A stretch of DNA of 64,000 nucleotides from Claveliimonas sp034178805 (GTDB taxonomy: Bacteria; Bacillota; Clostridia; Lachnospirales; Lachnospiraceae): positions 186,001 to 250,000 of the forward strand of contig NZ_JBNPMZ010000001.1 in NCBI RefSeq assembly GCF_050314255.1. The letters are read 5' to 3'. The translations under genes and the position numbers were made by a program. The notes beneath the pieces are model-generated. The model saw only the letters and a program-made list of their open reading frames with translations. It was not told where the DNA came from and did no database searches. Of the stretch, positions 33,645 to 42,501 are shown piece after piece (the first letter of the stretch is position 1; each line of letters opens with the position of its first letter).

Positions 33645-35633
33645 TTATTTCTGATTTCTGAACTGTACAGGGGTGATTCCGTAAGCTTTTTTGAACAGTC
33701 TGTTGAAATGTTCGACATTCTGATATCCTACGGTCAGTGCAATATTCTCAACGGTCATACTGCTTCCCTTCAGCATGGCACGAGCTTTCTTCATCCGTAT
33801 CTTTTTCACCAGCTCTCCGAATGTCATTCCGGATTTTTCTTTGATGTATTTGGAAAGATACGGTTTTGACAGGAAGAACTTTTCGGAAAGATCATCCAGT
33901 GTAACATCAATATAATTTGCCTGAATATAATTCATAATTTCAATCATGCGGGCATCCTTACAGCCTTCGGAGCTCTTAATCTCATCCAGTTTATTGACCG
34001 CAACGATCAGAGCCTCGATAGAAGCTTTGATGATATCGGCATCAATACCAACTCCCCAGCATGTCTTGCCCTTGCAGATGATTCCCACGTAAGCCACAGC
34101 CTTGGAAGAAGATCCTCTGGTAAGAGAATGCTCTTCATAGAATCGAAGTTCATAGCTGATGTTAAAGTACTGTTTGATCGCGTTGCTGACTGCATCCAGA
34201 CGTCCGTTACCGGATGCAGTTACCACTCTCTGGTCATTGCCATGCTGAATTGTTGCGTCAGCGATAATACCATCTGTCTGTTTGAAATGGCATTCTTCAA
34301 TAGAGAACACACTCTTGGCATTGACATAGCTGTCGCTGAAAATCTGGTATACCCACTCCGGTGTCAGCTCTTTGTGCGCTTTGTCGGATACGTCCTTCAC
34401 CAGATATCCAACTTCCTCCCGCATCTTCTCAGGCAGGTTGATTCCATAGCTCTGTTTCAGAATATAATTTACGCCGCCTTTTCCGGACTGGCTGTTAATA
34501 CGGATAACATCAGAATCGTATTTTCTTCCCACATCCTGCGGATCGATCGGCAGATACGGAACCGTCCATGTTTCACAGTTTTTCTCTTCTCTCCATGCCA
34601 TTCCTTTTGCAATCGCATCCTGATGAGAACCGGAAAATGCTGTAAATACCAGGTCTCCCGCATATGGCTGACGCTCATATACGTGCATTCTGGTCAAACG
34701 TTCATAGGTCTCTCTGATCTCTGCCATATTAGAGAAATCCAGTCCCGGATTCACTCCGTGGGAATACATATTCATTCCCAGTGTAATGATGTCCACGTTA
34801 CCGGTACGCTCACCATTTCCGAACAGTGTTCCTTCGATTCGGTCAGCTCCTGCAAGGATGCCTACTTCTGCAGTTGCTACACCGCATCCTCTGTCGTTAT
34901 GCGGGTGTAAGCAAAGGATAACATTCTCTCTGTATTTCAAATGCTTATGTACATATTCAAGCTGAGTTGCAAATACATGCGGCATCGCATTTTCAACCGT
35001 AGTCGGTATGTTAATGATTGCTTTCTTTTCCGGTGTCGGCTGCCAGATATCCAGAACAGCGTTGCATACTTCCACAGCGTAATCAACCTCTGTGCCCGGG
35101 AAGCTCTCCGGGCTGTACTGGAAGGTAAAGTTGCCTTCCGTCTCATCTGCCAGCTGCTTCAGAAGTTTGGCACCGTCGATTGCAATCTTCATTACTTCTT
35201 CTTTACTCTTCTTAAATACCTGTTCTCTCTGTGCAACGGATGTAGAATTATAGAGATGAATGACTGCATGAGGAGCACCTTTTACAGCTTCAAATGTTTT
35301 TTTAATAATATGCTCTCTTGCCTGTGTCAGTACCTGAACCGTCACATCGTCCGGAATCATATTTTTTTCGATCAGAGTTCGCATAAAACGATATTCTGTC
35401 TCGGACGCAGCCGGAAATCCCACCTCGATTTCCTTAAAACCGATCTTAACCAGCATCTCAAAGAACTCTAACTTTTCTTCCAGACTCATGGGTTCGATCA
35501 ATGCCTGGTTACCGTCACGCAGGTCTACGCTGCACCAGATCGGCGGCTTTTCAATATATTCTTTTTTTACCCAGTCGTATGTAACCTCCGGCGGCATAAA
35601 ATATTGTCGTTCGTATTTCTTGCAATTATCCAT
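33645..35633 (-). CDS. leuA: 2-isopropylmalate synthase fused to a C-terminal AraC-type DNA-binding domain
   Basis: First step of leucine synthesis: condenses acetyl-CoA with 2-ketoisovalerate. 662 residues. The catalytic TIM barrel (about 30-300) has VDLRDGNQALIEPMS and the metal-binding HPHNDRGCGVATAEVG of the long (LeuA2/actinobacterial-yeast) class. The leucine-sensing LeuA dimer domain (about 430-550) follows. The protein does not end there as usual (about 555 residues): residues about 560-662 form a full AraC/XylS double HTH, with TLDDLSEKFFLSKPYLSKYI and the family signature NIALTVGYQNVEHFNRLFKK. The ATG at 35633 has GGAGAGG upstream. A 19-codon ORF precedes it. An enzyme that also binds DNA in response to leucine is the obvious inference. 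Confidence 0.93.
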   Translation of the reverse strand: MDNCKKYERQYFMPPEVTYDWVKKEYIEKPPIWCSVDLRDGNQALIEPMSLEEKLEFFEMLVKIGFKEIEVGFPAASETEYRFMRTLIEKNMIPDDVTVQVLTQAREHIIKKTFEAVKGAPHAVIHLYNSTSVAQREQVFKKSKEEVMKIAIDGAKLLKQLADETEGNFTFQYSPESFPGTEVDYAVEVCNAVLDIWQPTPEKKAIINIPTTVENAMPHVFATQLEYVHKHLKYRENVILCLHPHNDRGCGVATAEVGILAGADRIEGTLFGNGERTGNVDIITLGMNMYSHGVNPGLDFSNMAEIRETYERLTRMHVYERQPYAGDLVFTAFSGSHQDAIAKGMAWREEKNCETWTVPYLPIDPQDVGRKYDSDVIRINSQSGKGGVNYILKQSYGINLPEKMREEVGYLVKDVSDKAHKELTPEWVYQIFSDSYVNAKSVFSIEECHFKQTDGIIADATIQHGNDQRVVTASGNGRLDAVSNAIKQYFNISYELRFYEEHSLTRGSSSKAVAYVGIICKGKTCWGVGIDADIIKASIEALIVAVNKLDEIKSSEGCKDARMIEIMNYIQANYIDVTLDDLSEKFFLSKPYLSKYIKEKSGMTFGELVKKIRMKKARAMLKGSSMTVENIALTVGYQNVEHFNRLFKKAYGITPVQFRNQK

Positions 35634-35648
35634 CTTCAATCCTCTCCT

Positions 35649-35708
35649 TTATATTGAAATAATCACCTCATCAGCAAAAGATAAATTATTATCAATTTTC
35701 TTGTTCAT
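35649..35708 (-). CDS. 19-codon leader ORF upstream of leuA
   Basis: ATG with an unusually strong ribosome site (AAGGGGGAG, six-base spacing) opens a frame reading MNKKIDNNLSFADEVIISI and stopping one base before the ribosome site of leuA. Six of 19 residues are branched-chain (four Ile, one Val, one Leu), clustered at the end as VIISI. No attenuator hairpin was recognised between it and leuA, so it may act through translational coupling or ribosome stalling. Only 15 bases separate its stop from the leuA start. It could be a chance ORF, but the ribosome site argues against that. Confidence 0.55.
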   Translation of the reverse strand: MNKKIDNNLSFADEVIISI

Positions 35709-35823
35709 TTTTAACTCCCCCTTATCCTAACATAGACTTTTCAAAAAGAAAAGGGGCAATTTTAATCATTTTTATTGATGTAATTTAATGTTTCTTTTGA
35801 TGACACTTTTTCATATCAATCTG

Positions 35824-37005
35824 TCATAAAAAGAAACTTTTGCAAATATCTTCCACATTATCCCAAAACACTCTTTTTCGGATTGTACTGCAGGTTACAA
35901 TTTCCCAGCTTCCTATCACCTCGTCCTCTAGCCGGTACCGCAGAATTCCCACCTGCTCTCCCTTTTTAACAGGAGCCCGAAGCTGTTCTTTCACTTCCAC
36001 TTCCCGTTTCGGTTCCTCATCCTCATGAAGTAAAAGCTTCCATTCTTCCGGTTCATTCTGAATTATGATATCTGTCTGCTCCACTATGCCATTCTCTACA
36101 GTAACCGGCGATAGTTTGATTTCATGCCATACATTGCGATAGTGATAATGCTCAAGCCCATATTCCATGAGCTTTCTGGTATCCGACCACTTGTATCCTT
36201 TATTATTCGGCCACCCACATGCCAGGAGGGCTACAATAAAAGTTCTCTCATTCCTTCTGAGAGCTCCCACATAGCAATACCCCGCATCCGCAGTAAAACC
36301 TGTTTTTCCTGATAAGGCCCCCTCCATCATGGTGAGAAATGCATTATGATTACTGCAATGAAAGCTTCTGTTCCCCTCTTCATTCTGAAATTCATACTCA
36401 GCCGTTCCGGTAATTTGCAGAAATTCTTCTTTTTTTGTGGAATCCATAATGCAATAACGCATAATCTTTGCCAGTTCTTCAGCAGTGGTAGCATGTTTTC
36501 CCTTTTCGTCCTCAGCATCCAGACCATTTGGTGTAATGAAATATGTATGCCTGCATCCCAGTTCCACAGCCTTCTGATTCATAAGCTTTGCAAATTCCTC
36601 CACAGAACCGGCCACATGCTCCGCCAGTACTACAGCACTGTCATTATGGGATTCCAGCATCAGAGAATAAAGCAGATGTTCAATCCGATAATGCTCCCCC
36701 TCCTGTACACCCAGCCGGACCTTCGGCTGAGACGCTGCGTTTTGCGACACACTGGCAATTTCATCTGTCTGTGAATTTTCCAACACCAATATACAGGTCA
36801 TAATCTTCGTAGTACTGGCCATGGGCAGGACCGCAGTTTCTTCTTTTCCAAATAAAACACGCCCGCTGTCTGCATCCATCAGGACCGCTGACCGGGCGTA
36901 TAAATCTGAAAGCTCCTCCGGGTTCTCTTCGGTTCCTGCCCCACAAATAACAAGAACAGCCAGAAACCCTGCCGCTATCGCAAAAAATTTTTTCCATATT
37001 TTCAT
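35824..37005 (-). CDS. D-alanyl-D-alanine carboxypeptidase (DacF/PBP5 family)
   Basis: Removes the terminal D-Ala of peptidoglycan pentapeptides. 393 residues with a signal peptide (about 1-24). The serine-peptidase S11 motifs are complete: MASTTKIMT (SxxK), SHNDSAVVLAEH (SxN) and LSGKTGFTADAGYC (KTG). A C-terminal domain (about 300-375) follows, as in PBP5. It is an intact paralogue of the interrupted gene 3-11 kb away and could cover for its loss. It is 115 bases upstream of the leuA leader ORF on the same strand, without a clear terminator between. Confidence 0.93.
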   Translation of the reverse strand: MKIWKKFFAIAAGFLAVLVICGAGTEENPEELSDLYARSAVLMDADSGRVLFGKEETAVLPMASTTKIMTCILVLENSQTDEIASVSQNAASQPKVRLGVQEGEHYRIEHLLYSLMLESHNDSAVVLAEHVAGSVEEFAKLMNQKAVELGCRHTYFITPNGLDAEDEKGKHATTAEELAKIMRYCIMDSTKKEEFLQITGTAEYEFQNEEGNRSFHCSNHNAFLTMMEGALSGKTGFTADAGYCYVGALRRNERTFIVALLACGWPNNKGYKWSDTRKLMEYGLEHYHYRNVWHEIKLSPVTVENGIVEQTDIIIQNEPEEWKLLLHEDEEPKREVEVKEQLRAPVKKGEQVGILRYRLEDEVIGSWEIVTCSTIRKRVFWDNVEDICKSFFL

Positions 37006-37060
37006 ACTCTCACAGCACTTCTGTCTTCCATCGTTACTGTAAATCTATGTCAGGAAAAAA

Positions 37061-37630
37061 CTAAATATTCAATTTCATCTGAACTTCTTCCTCTGCCTCC
37101 GATTTGAAGTTCTCCACCTGCTCCGCATTCAGACTTGGCAGCTCATCCAGTGAATGCACACTGAATCTGCGAAGGAATTCTTCTGTAGTTCCAAAAAGAA
37201 TCGGTCTTCCGGGGGCATCCAATCTCCCCACTTCACATACCAGATTATACTCCACCAGTTTGTTCACAGCATGATCAGATTTGACACCGCGGATCTTTTC
37301 TATCTCAATCTTCGTAATCGGCTGGCGATAAGCAATAATAGAAAGTGTCTCCAGCTGAACATCTGTAAGAACATATTTTTTCGGCTGTTTTGCAATCCGG
37401 ATCAGATACTCATACATATCCGGTTTGGTGCACATCTGAAATGCCCCATCCAGTTCAATAATCTGCACGCCGCGATCCTGCTTCTTATACTTATCCATCA
37501 TATTGTGTATGATTTTACGTGTAGTTTCCTCATCATGCTCAATCGCTGCTGCGATTCTGGAAAGTTCAACGGAATCTCCCATCGTAAACAGGATTGCTTC
37601 AATAACTCCCTCTAATCTTTTTATTTCCAA
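37061..37630 (-). CDS. scpB: Segregation and condensation protein B
   Basis: The winged-helix kleisin-associated subunit of SMC-ScpAB condensin. 189 residues. MEIKRLEGVIEAILFTMGD at the N-terminus and ETLSIIAYRQPITKIEIEKIRGVKSD in the second winged helix identify it. The start is a TTG with AAAGGAG eight bases upstream. It follows scpA by 22 bases in the standard order. Confidence 0.96.
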   Translation of the reverse strand: MEIKRLEGVIEAILFTMGDSVELSRIAAAIEHDEETTRKIIHNMMDKYKKQDRGVQIIELDGAFQMCTKPDMYEYLIRIAKQPKKYVLTDVQLETLSIIAYRQPITKIEIEKIRGVKSDHAVNKLVEYNLVCEVGRLDAPGRPILFGTTEEFLRRFSVHSLDELPSLNAEQVENFKSEAEEEVQMKLNI

Positions 37631-37652
37631 ACCCTTTACTCCTTTGCATCCC

Positions 37653-38414
37653 CTAATCCTCTTCCGACTCTGTAATCATGGAGGTTATCTCAATATCATC
37701 AAAAGGCTGTTCCTGTGCTATCCGTATCTTTCCGGTCTTCATCAGTTCAAGAATTGCCAGAAATGTTACGATAATCTGAATCTTAGAGCTCTGTCTGGTC
37801 AGAAGATTCCGAAAACTAAATATCCTGTGCTCCCGGGCATATTCTTCAACATAATCCAGCTTCTCAGGAAGTGTGACTTCTTCCTTCTCTATTTTTCCGA
37901 ATCTGCTTCTTACCGGGTCAATCTTGTCACTCTGCTTTCTTATTACTTCTTTAAAAATGATATTAAGTTTCTGCAGAGTCAGCCCGTCGAGAAGCCTGTC
38001 CAGATCTACAGGTTCTACATAATTCATCACCTCATCCGGAATTTGAGGTTCCCTGTAAAGTAAACGTTCTCCCTCTACCTGCCGATCCTTCAACTCATAA
38101 GACATATATTTGTACATCTTGTACTGAAGAAGCTGTTCGACCAGTTCCGCACGCGGATCTTCTTCTTCTCCCTCTTCATTCACTTCTTTTGGCAGCAGCA
38201 TCCGGCATTTAATATCCAGAAGAGTTGCTGCCATAAGAAGAAATTCACTCATCACGTTCAGGTCCTGCTTTTCCATCTCGCGGATGTATTCCATATACTG
38301 ATTCGTAATTTCCACAATCGGGATATCATAAATATCTATTTTATTTTTATCAATCAAATGCAGCAGAAGATCCAGCGGTCCCTCAAAAACCTGCAGTTTT
38401 ACCGGTATTCCCAT
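37653..38414 (-). CDS. scpA: Segregation and condensation protein A
   Basis: The kleisin subunit of SMC-ScpAB. 253 residues. The N-terminal SMC-binding part reads PVKLQVFEGPLDLLLHLIDKN, the family signature; the C-terminal winged helix includes TFLAILELMKTGKI. The start MGIPVKL at 38414 is chosen by comparison with family starts. Translationally close to scpB. Confidence 0.96.
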   Translation of the reverse strand: MGIPVKLQVFEGPLDLLLHLIDKNKIDIYDIPIVEITNQYMEYIREMEKQDLNVMSEFLLMAATLLDIKCRMLLPKEVNEEGEEEDPRAELVEQLLQYKMYKYMSYELKDRQVEGERLLYREPQIPDEVMNYVEPVDLDRLLDGLTLQKLNIIFKEVIRKQSDKIDPVRSRFGKIEKEEVTLPEKLDYVEEYAREHRIFSFRNLLTRQSSKIQIIVTFLAILELMKTGKIRIAQEQPFDDIEITSMITESEED

Positions 38415-38484
38415 AGATATCCCTCGTCTTTCATAGCCTAACTTTGATATTATACCTAAATTTCCATTGATACACAAGTCCATA

Positions 38485-39393
38485 CTATTCTTTTTTCAGG
38501 GTGACAGACACCAGCTCTGCCATATTCAGATATCGCAGATTCACGGTATGCGTACCAAGTCCCCGGCTTACGATTCCGTAACACCCTTCTGTCTGGTAGA
38601 TATCGCCGGAAAAACGTGGGAAAAGCTGTGCCTGAGGAGTAATTAGCCCTCCGATAAATGGAAGCCGGATGATTCCCCCGTGTAAATGTCCGGAAAATGT
38701 CAGATCCGCTCCCCACCTTGAATATTGCTCCATATAGACCGGATTGTGCGCAAGTAAAACCTGATAACGGGAAGGATCCGGTTTTCCAATTCGTGCTTCA
38801 ATTTCTTTTACTGCAAGCGGACGTTCACGAAAATGGCTGTAACAGGAAATTGGTATCTCCAGACCGGTAATCGTCACAGGCATCCCTTTCCACTGCACAT
38901 CACAGGATTCATTTTCAAGAATATGAACTCCACAGTCCAGAAGCTGCTCTTTATATCTGGCATATCGGTCATCATAGAATTCCGGTTCGTCTTTCATTTT
39001 CTGCTCATGATTGCCATTAGCCGCATATACCGGAGCAATCGAAGCCAGCTCCTTTAACAGGGAAACCGCCGTACAATCTGTATCTTTTTCTGTTCTTGTA
39101 AGCATATCTCCGCCTATCAATATGGCATCCGGACGTTGCTTTTTAACAGCCTTTACCAGCTTCACATTTTTACTGCCATAATTTTTCCCATGCAGATCAG
39201 AAAGGAAAATCAGACGTATGTCACCTTTTGCCGTCTGATCGTCCTTACTTTTCTGATTTATCTCGTATTTTCTAATACAAAACGAAGAAAGTTCCCTCAA
39301 TACTTCTATACATACCGTTGTAACAGACAGCATGAGAATCCAAATTGGTGTTTTTTTCATCTTTTCTTCTTTATTCTTTATTTTAGCTAACAT
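38485..39393 (-). CDS. Calcineurin-like metallophosphoesterase, membrane-anchored
   Basis: A 302-residue phosphoesterase of the YkuE/YaeI type. One N-terminal hydrophobic helix (about 14-32) is followed by the metal-binding motifs FLSDLHGKNYG (DxH), IGGDMLT (GD), NGNHE and SGHLHGG. Homologues act on UDP- or phospholipid-linked substrates at the membrane; the substrate here is unknown. It lies between scpA and the interrupted dacF, on the same strand. Confidence 0.9.
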   Translation of the reverse strand: MLAKIKNKEEKMKKTPIWILMLSVTTVCIEVLRELSSFCIRKYEINQKSKDDQTAKGDIRLIFLSDLHGKNYGSKNVKLVKAVKKQRPDAILIGGDMLTRTEKDTDCTAVSLLKELASIAPVYAANGNHEQKMKDEPEFYDDRYARYKEQLLDCGVHILENESCDVQWKGMPVTITGLEIPISCYSHFRERPLAVKEIEARIGKPDPSRYQVLLAHNPVYMEQYSRWGADLTFSGHLHGGIIRLPFIGGLITPQAQLFPRFSGDIYQTEGCYGIVSRGLGTHTVNLRYLNMAELVSVTLKKE

Positions 39394-39465
39394 TAGAACT
39401 TCTTACCCTATCCTTGTTCATACTTTTTCAGAATGATGCATATAATCAATGATTTACAAAGATTT

Positions 39466-40257
39466 TCAGAGGAAGAAATAATCCAAAGCCCGTTCCAGTG
39501 CATGAATGTAATTCATTTTTTCCACACTTTTTCGCGTCACAATATCTACAGAACCAATCTTACTGCCATTCATGTAGTATTCCATCTCTCCTGCTTTCTC
39601 CCCCTTATTAACCGGAGCTTTCAGAGACTTATATAGAACCGGATTCTTCTCAATTGCAGACAAATCAGTACCTGTAGTATCGATATATTGAAATGCTTTC
39701 TCCTGTTTGACTTCCACCGAATCTTCTTTTCCCTGTACAACCGGGACATCAGATATTCTTCCAATTCCATCATCTGAATATTTCATACATTTTCCAAATG
39801 CATAATTCAGAAGATTCATAGCATCCCGGAATCTGGTTTTAGAGTCTTCAGCAGCCATAATAACCGCAATCAGATCCATGTCATTTTTCCTTGCAGTAGC
39901 AGAGACACAGAACTTCGCCTCATTCGTGGATCCGGTTTTCAACCCTGTCGTGTACTCATACTGTCGTACCAGCTTATTCGTATTCGTTAATCCAAATTCA
40001 CTGATTCCCTTCTTTGTTGTGTGAGTAATATTTTCCATCCAGATCATCGAATAATTCTGTATCTCCGGATATCTGCTGATAAGTTCCCTGGACATCAGAG
40101 CAATATCTCTTGCCGTTGTCACATGTCCCTCTGTATCCAGTCCGTTACAATTAACAAAGTTTGTATTTTCCATGCCCAGCTCTTTTGCTCTTGTATTCAT
40201 CTTTTTTACGAATTCCGACTCACTGCCACAGATAAATTCTGCCATTGCCACACATGC
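39466..40257 (-). pseudogene. 3' part of interrupted D-alanyl-D-alanine carboxypeptidase gene (dacF-like)
   Basis: This stretch encodes the C-terminal 262 residues of a S11 carboxypeptidase: CVAMAEFICGSESEFVKKMN at the junction, then LKTGSTNEAKF (KTG motif) and a C-terminal PBP5-like domain. It lacks the SxxK and SxN motifs and any proper start. These lie at 46539-47042, on the other side of a 6.3-kb insertion. Joining at the CATGC core gives one in-frame 412-codon gene whose junction NDACVAMAEF is close to the NDACVAMADF of E. coli PBP5. As the DNA stands the enzyme cannot be made; excision would restore it, so 'interrupted gene' is a better term than dead pseudogene. Confidence 0.93.
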
Positions 40258-40275
40258 CTCGTTTAAAAATGGTAG
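40240..40275. other. Left attachment site of the integrated element
   Basis: Host half (40240-40252), the exact core CATGC (40253-40257) and element half (40258-40275). The element half holds CGTTTAAAAATGGTAG, the inverted counterpart (15 of 16) of the arm at 46570-46585. The core and five bases before it (GCCAC, then A or C) also match the right end, 10 of 11 positions. Confidence 0.85.
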
Positions 40276-40278
40276 AGC

Positions 40279-42483
40279 TTATTCTCTGATTTTAATCATT
40301 GTAAGAATGTTTTCTTCATTCTCATATGAATAAGACACATGGTCCATAATTTTTTTCATCAGGAAAATTCCAAATCCCTTCATTTCATCATCTTCCATCA
40401 ACTGGTCAAAATCAACCACTGAATCAATCAATGGATTAAATGGTATTCCACCGTCAATCAAACATATGATGATTGCTCTTTTCTCATCCCCACTACTTTC
40501 TTTTACAAACTTTCCATTACAGTTAATACTGATTCTGACTCTGCCACCCTTTCTCTGACAGGCACGATCAACCACATTCAGAAACAGTTCCTCAATTACC
40601 ATTAAAATCTGCAACGAAACTTTTATCGGACAGGATCCTTCTTTAAAAGCCTTTTCTGCAAATTCCAGGACATCCTGCAATGCCTCCCTGTCTGCAGAAA
40701 ACTGTCTTTCAGCCACACGTTTTTCCTCATCTACCTGGTAAAAATCAAGCATTAACATTGTAATATCGTCAAACTGTGGGGCTTCTCCTACAAATAGATT
40801 TATGTCTTTTTTCAGACCGTTTATCATCTCAAAGGCCGTATCATCCATATGACTATTCAGATATTTTTGAAGTCTTTCTTCGCCATACAGCTCTTCGCCT
40901 GTGTTTGTAGCTTCCGTCACACCATCTGTATATAAAAACAGACGGTCACCCGGATCAAGATACATCTCATTTTTTCTGTAAATAGTATCTTCCATGCCTG
41001 CAAGTATAAACCCGGAACGTTTTCTGACATAATCGAATCCCTTTCCTCTTTTTCGAAGAAGCGGCGGATTATGACCCGCATTAACATAGCTGAGCTTTCC
41101 GTTTCTCAAATCCAATATACCGAACCACGCCGTTACAAAAAGACCAGCCTCATTTCCTTCACAGAGAACCTGATTAGCTGAATCGAACACCTCATTTACA
41201 TCAATCTGTGTTCTTGCATAGTTTTTGATCAAAGCCTTCGACAATGCCATAAACATGGCAGCCGGAACACCTTTTCCGGATACATCGGCAATGACAATAG
41301 CAAGATGGTTCTCACCAATCATAAAGAAATCGTAGAAATCACCGCCAACCTCTTTCGCAGGTGTCATACTGGCATAAAGATCAAATTCTTCATGTTCCGG
41401 AAAAGCCGGAAAAATACGGGGCAGCATCTGTGCCTGTATCTCAGATGCAAATTCCAGTTCCGCATCAATACGTCCCTTCTCCGTAGTCAGCGTCTTAAGA
41501 TTTTCAATATAATTCTTAAGATTTTCAGTCATTCTTACATAAGCCCCTGCAAGCTTACCGACATCAGTTTTTGCATTTGCCAGAGATTTATAATCCTCCG
41601 CCAGTTTCTCCCGCATGGTATCGTCTACCGATTTGTCATAATACTTACCTGTGATATAAACAAGACGGTCAATCGGACGAATAAACCGCTTTTCCAAAAG
41701 CCTGATTACTATCATTGCCAGGATGAGATACAGCCGGATTCCATTCCTTTGATATGTATTCAGAACATGCCACCAATCACTTGTTATTTCTTCATCTATG
41801 GTATACATAAAATATATCCACGAATTTGCTGATATTACCAGAATAATAGCTATTAAAAAGACGAAAAAAATAATTCTTTCATTCAGATGGAATACAACCT
41901 TCTTATTTTCATCAATTATCCCTAATTTTCTCCGAACCTCGTAAAATAACGGCAACAAAACAATACCGATCATGATCCCATAATCAAACATAGAAATCGT
42001 ACCTACAATACTAGCTGAAAGATTATAGAGTCCGATAGCCGCCGCGTTAATCAGTACACTGACGACAGATACTACCAGGATAACACCACAGAATTTTAAT
42101 ACTCTGGAAAATCTGTCCAGACGAAACTCTTCTCCTTTTCTGCCTTTATTAAGCTTCATCCAAAGAAAATACGGGAGAGCACATAAACAAAACCACTGCA
42201 AACTTCTGAACAAAGTATACATTAATTCACGTCCATTCATGAGCATAACAATTGCATTTCCCACCATGCTTCCCAGGGCTCCCGGAATTCCAAATGCCAT
42301 ACCCTGCGCTGTTACTATCGCAATTTCAGGACGGAAACTATAGCTTACATCAAAAAAAGTTCTGAATTCTGTAACAGCTATGACGGTTACGGCTGTAACA
42401 ATGACCCCTGCCATAAATGAAACAAATGTCCTGTGGTCTAATCTGATTTGAAATTTCTTTTTCGAGCACTTGTCTTCTGTCAT
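40279..42483 (-). CDS. Membrane SpoIIE/RsbU-type PP2C phosphatase with RsbW-like ATPase domain (first copy)
   Basis: 734 residues. About seven membrane helices (1-265) form a sensor of unknown ligand. A linker helix region (about 265-350) includes YITGKYYDKSVDD, as after a HAMP-type turn. The PP2C/SpoIIE domain (about 350-575) has MTPAKEVGGDFYDFF and IADVSGKGVPAAMFMAL with metal-binding aspartates, and later LDPGDRLFLYTDGVTEA and APQFDDITMLML. The C-terminal GHKL domain (about 600-734) has VIEELFLNVVD (N-box like) and DGGIPFNP, then GFGIFLMKKIMD (G-box). The combination joins an anti-anti-sigma phosphatase with an anti-sigma kinase-like domain. Same length as its neighbour, clearly a tandem duplicate. 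The stop is four bases from the attachment arm. Confidence 0.92.
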   Translation of the reverse strand: MTEDKCSKKKFQIRLDHRTFVSFMAGVIVTAVTVIAVTEFRTFFDVSYSFRPEIAIVTAQGMAFGIPGALGSMVGNAIVMLMNGRELMYTLFRSLQWFCLCALPYFLWMKLNKGRKGEEFRLDRFSRVLKFCGVILVVSVVSVLINAAAIGLYNLSASIVGTISMFDYGIMIGIVLLPLFYEVRRKLGIIDENKKVVFHLNERIIFFVFLIAIILVISANSWIYFMYTIDEEITSDWWHVLNTYQRNGIRLYLILAMIVIRLLEKRFIRPIDRLVYITGKYYDKSVDDTMREKLAEDYKSLANAKTDVGKLAGAYVRMTENLKNYIENLKTLTTEKGRIDAELEFASEIQAQMLPRIFPAFPEHEEFDLYASMTPAKEVGGDFYDFFMIGENHLAIVIADVSGKGVPAAMFMALSKALIKNYARTQIDVNEVFDSANQVLCEGNEAGLFVTAWFGILDLRNGKLSYVNAGHNPPLLRKRGKGFDYVRKRSGFILAGMEDTIYRKNEMYLDPGDRLFLYTDGVTEATNTGEELYGEERLQKYLNSHMDDTAFEMINGLKKDINLFVGEAPQFDDITMLMLDFYQVDEEKRVAERQFSADREALQDVLEFAEKAFKEGSCPIKVSLQILMVIEELFLNVVDRACQRKGGRVRISINCNGKFVKESSGDEKRAIIICLIDGGIPFNPLIDSVVDFDQLMEDDEMKGFGIFLMKKIMDHVSYSYENEENILTMIKIRE

Positions 42484-42501
42484 TGCGTCCCTTCAACTCC
42501 T

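Noticed and set aside
35634..35823. T-box or known leucine riboswitch before leuA
   Set aside because: No T-box consensus or stem I pattern; only a short ORF, a small dyad and a promoter-like region are seen.
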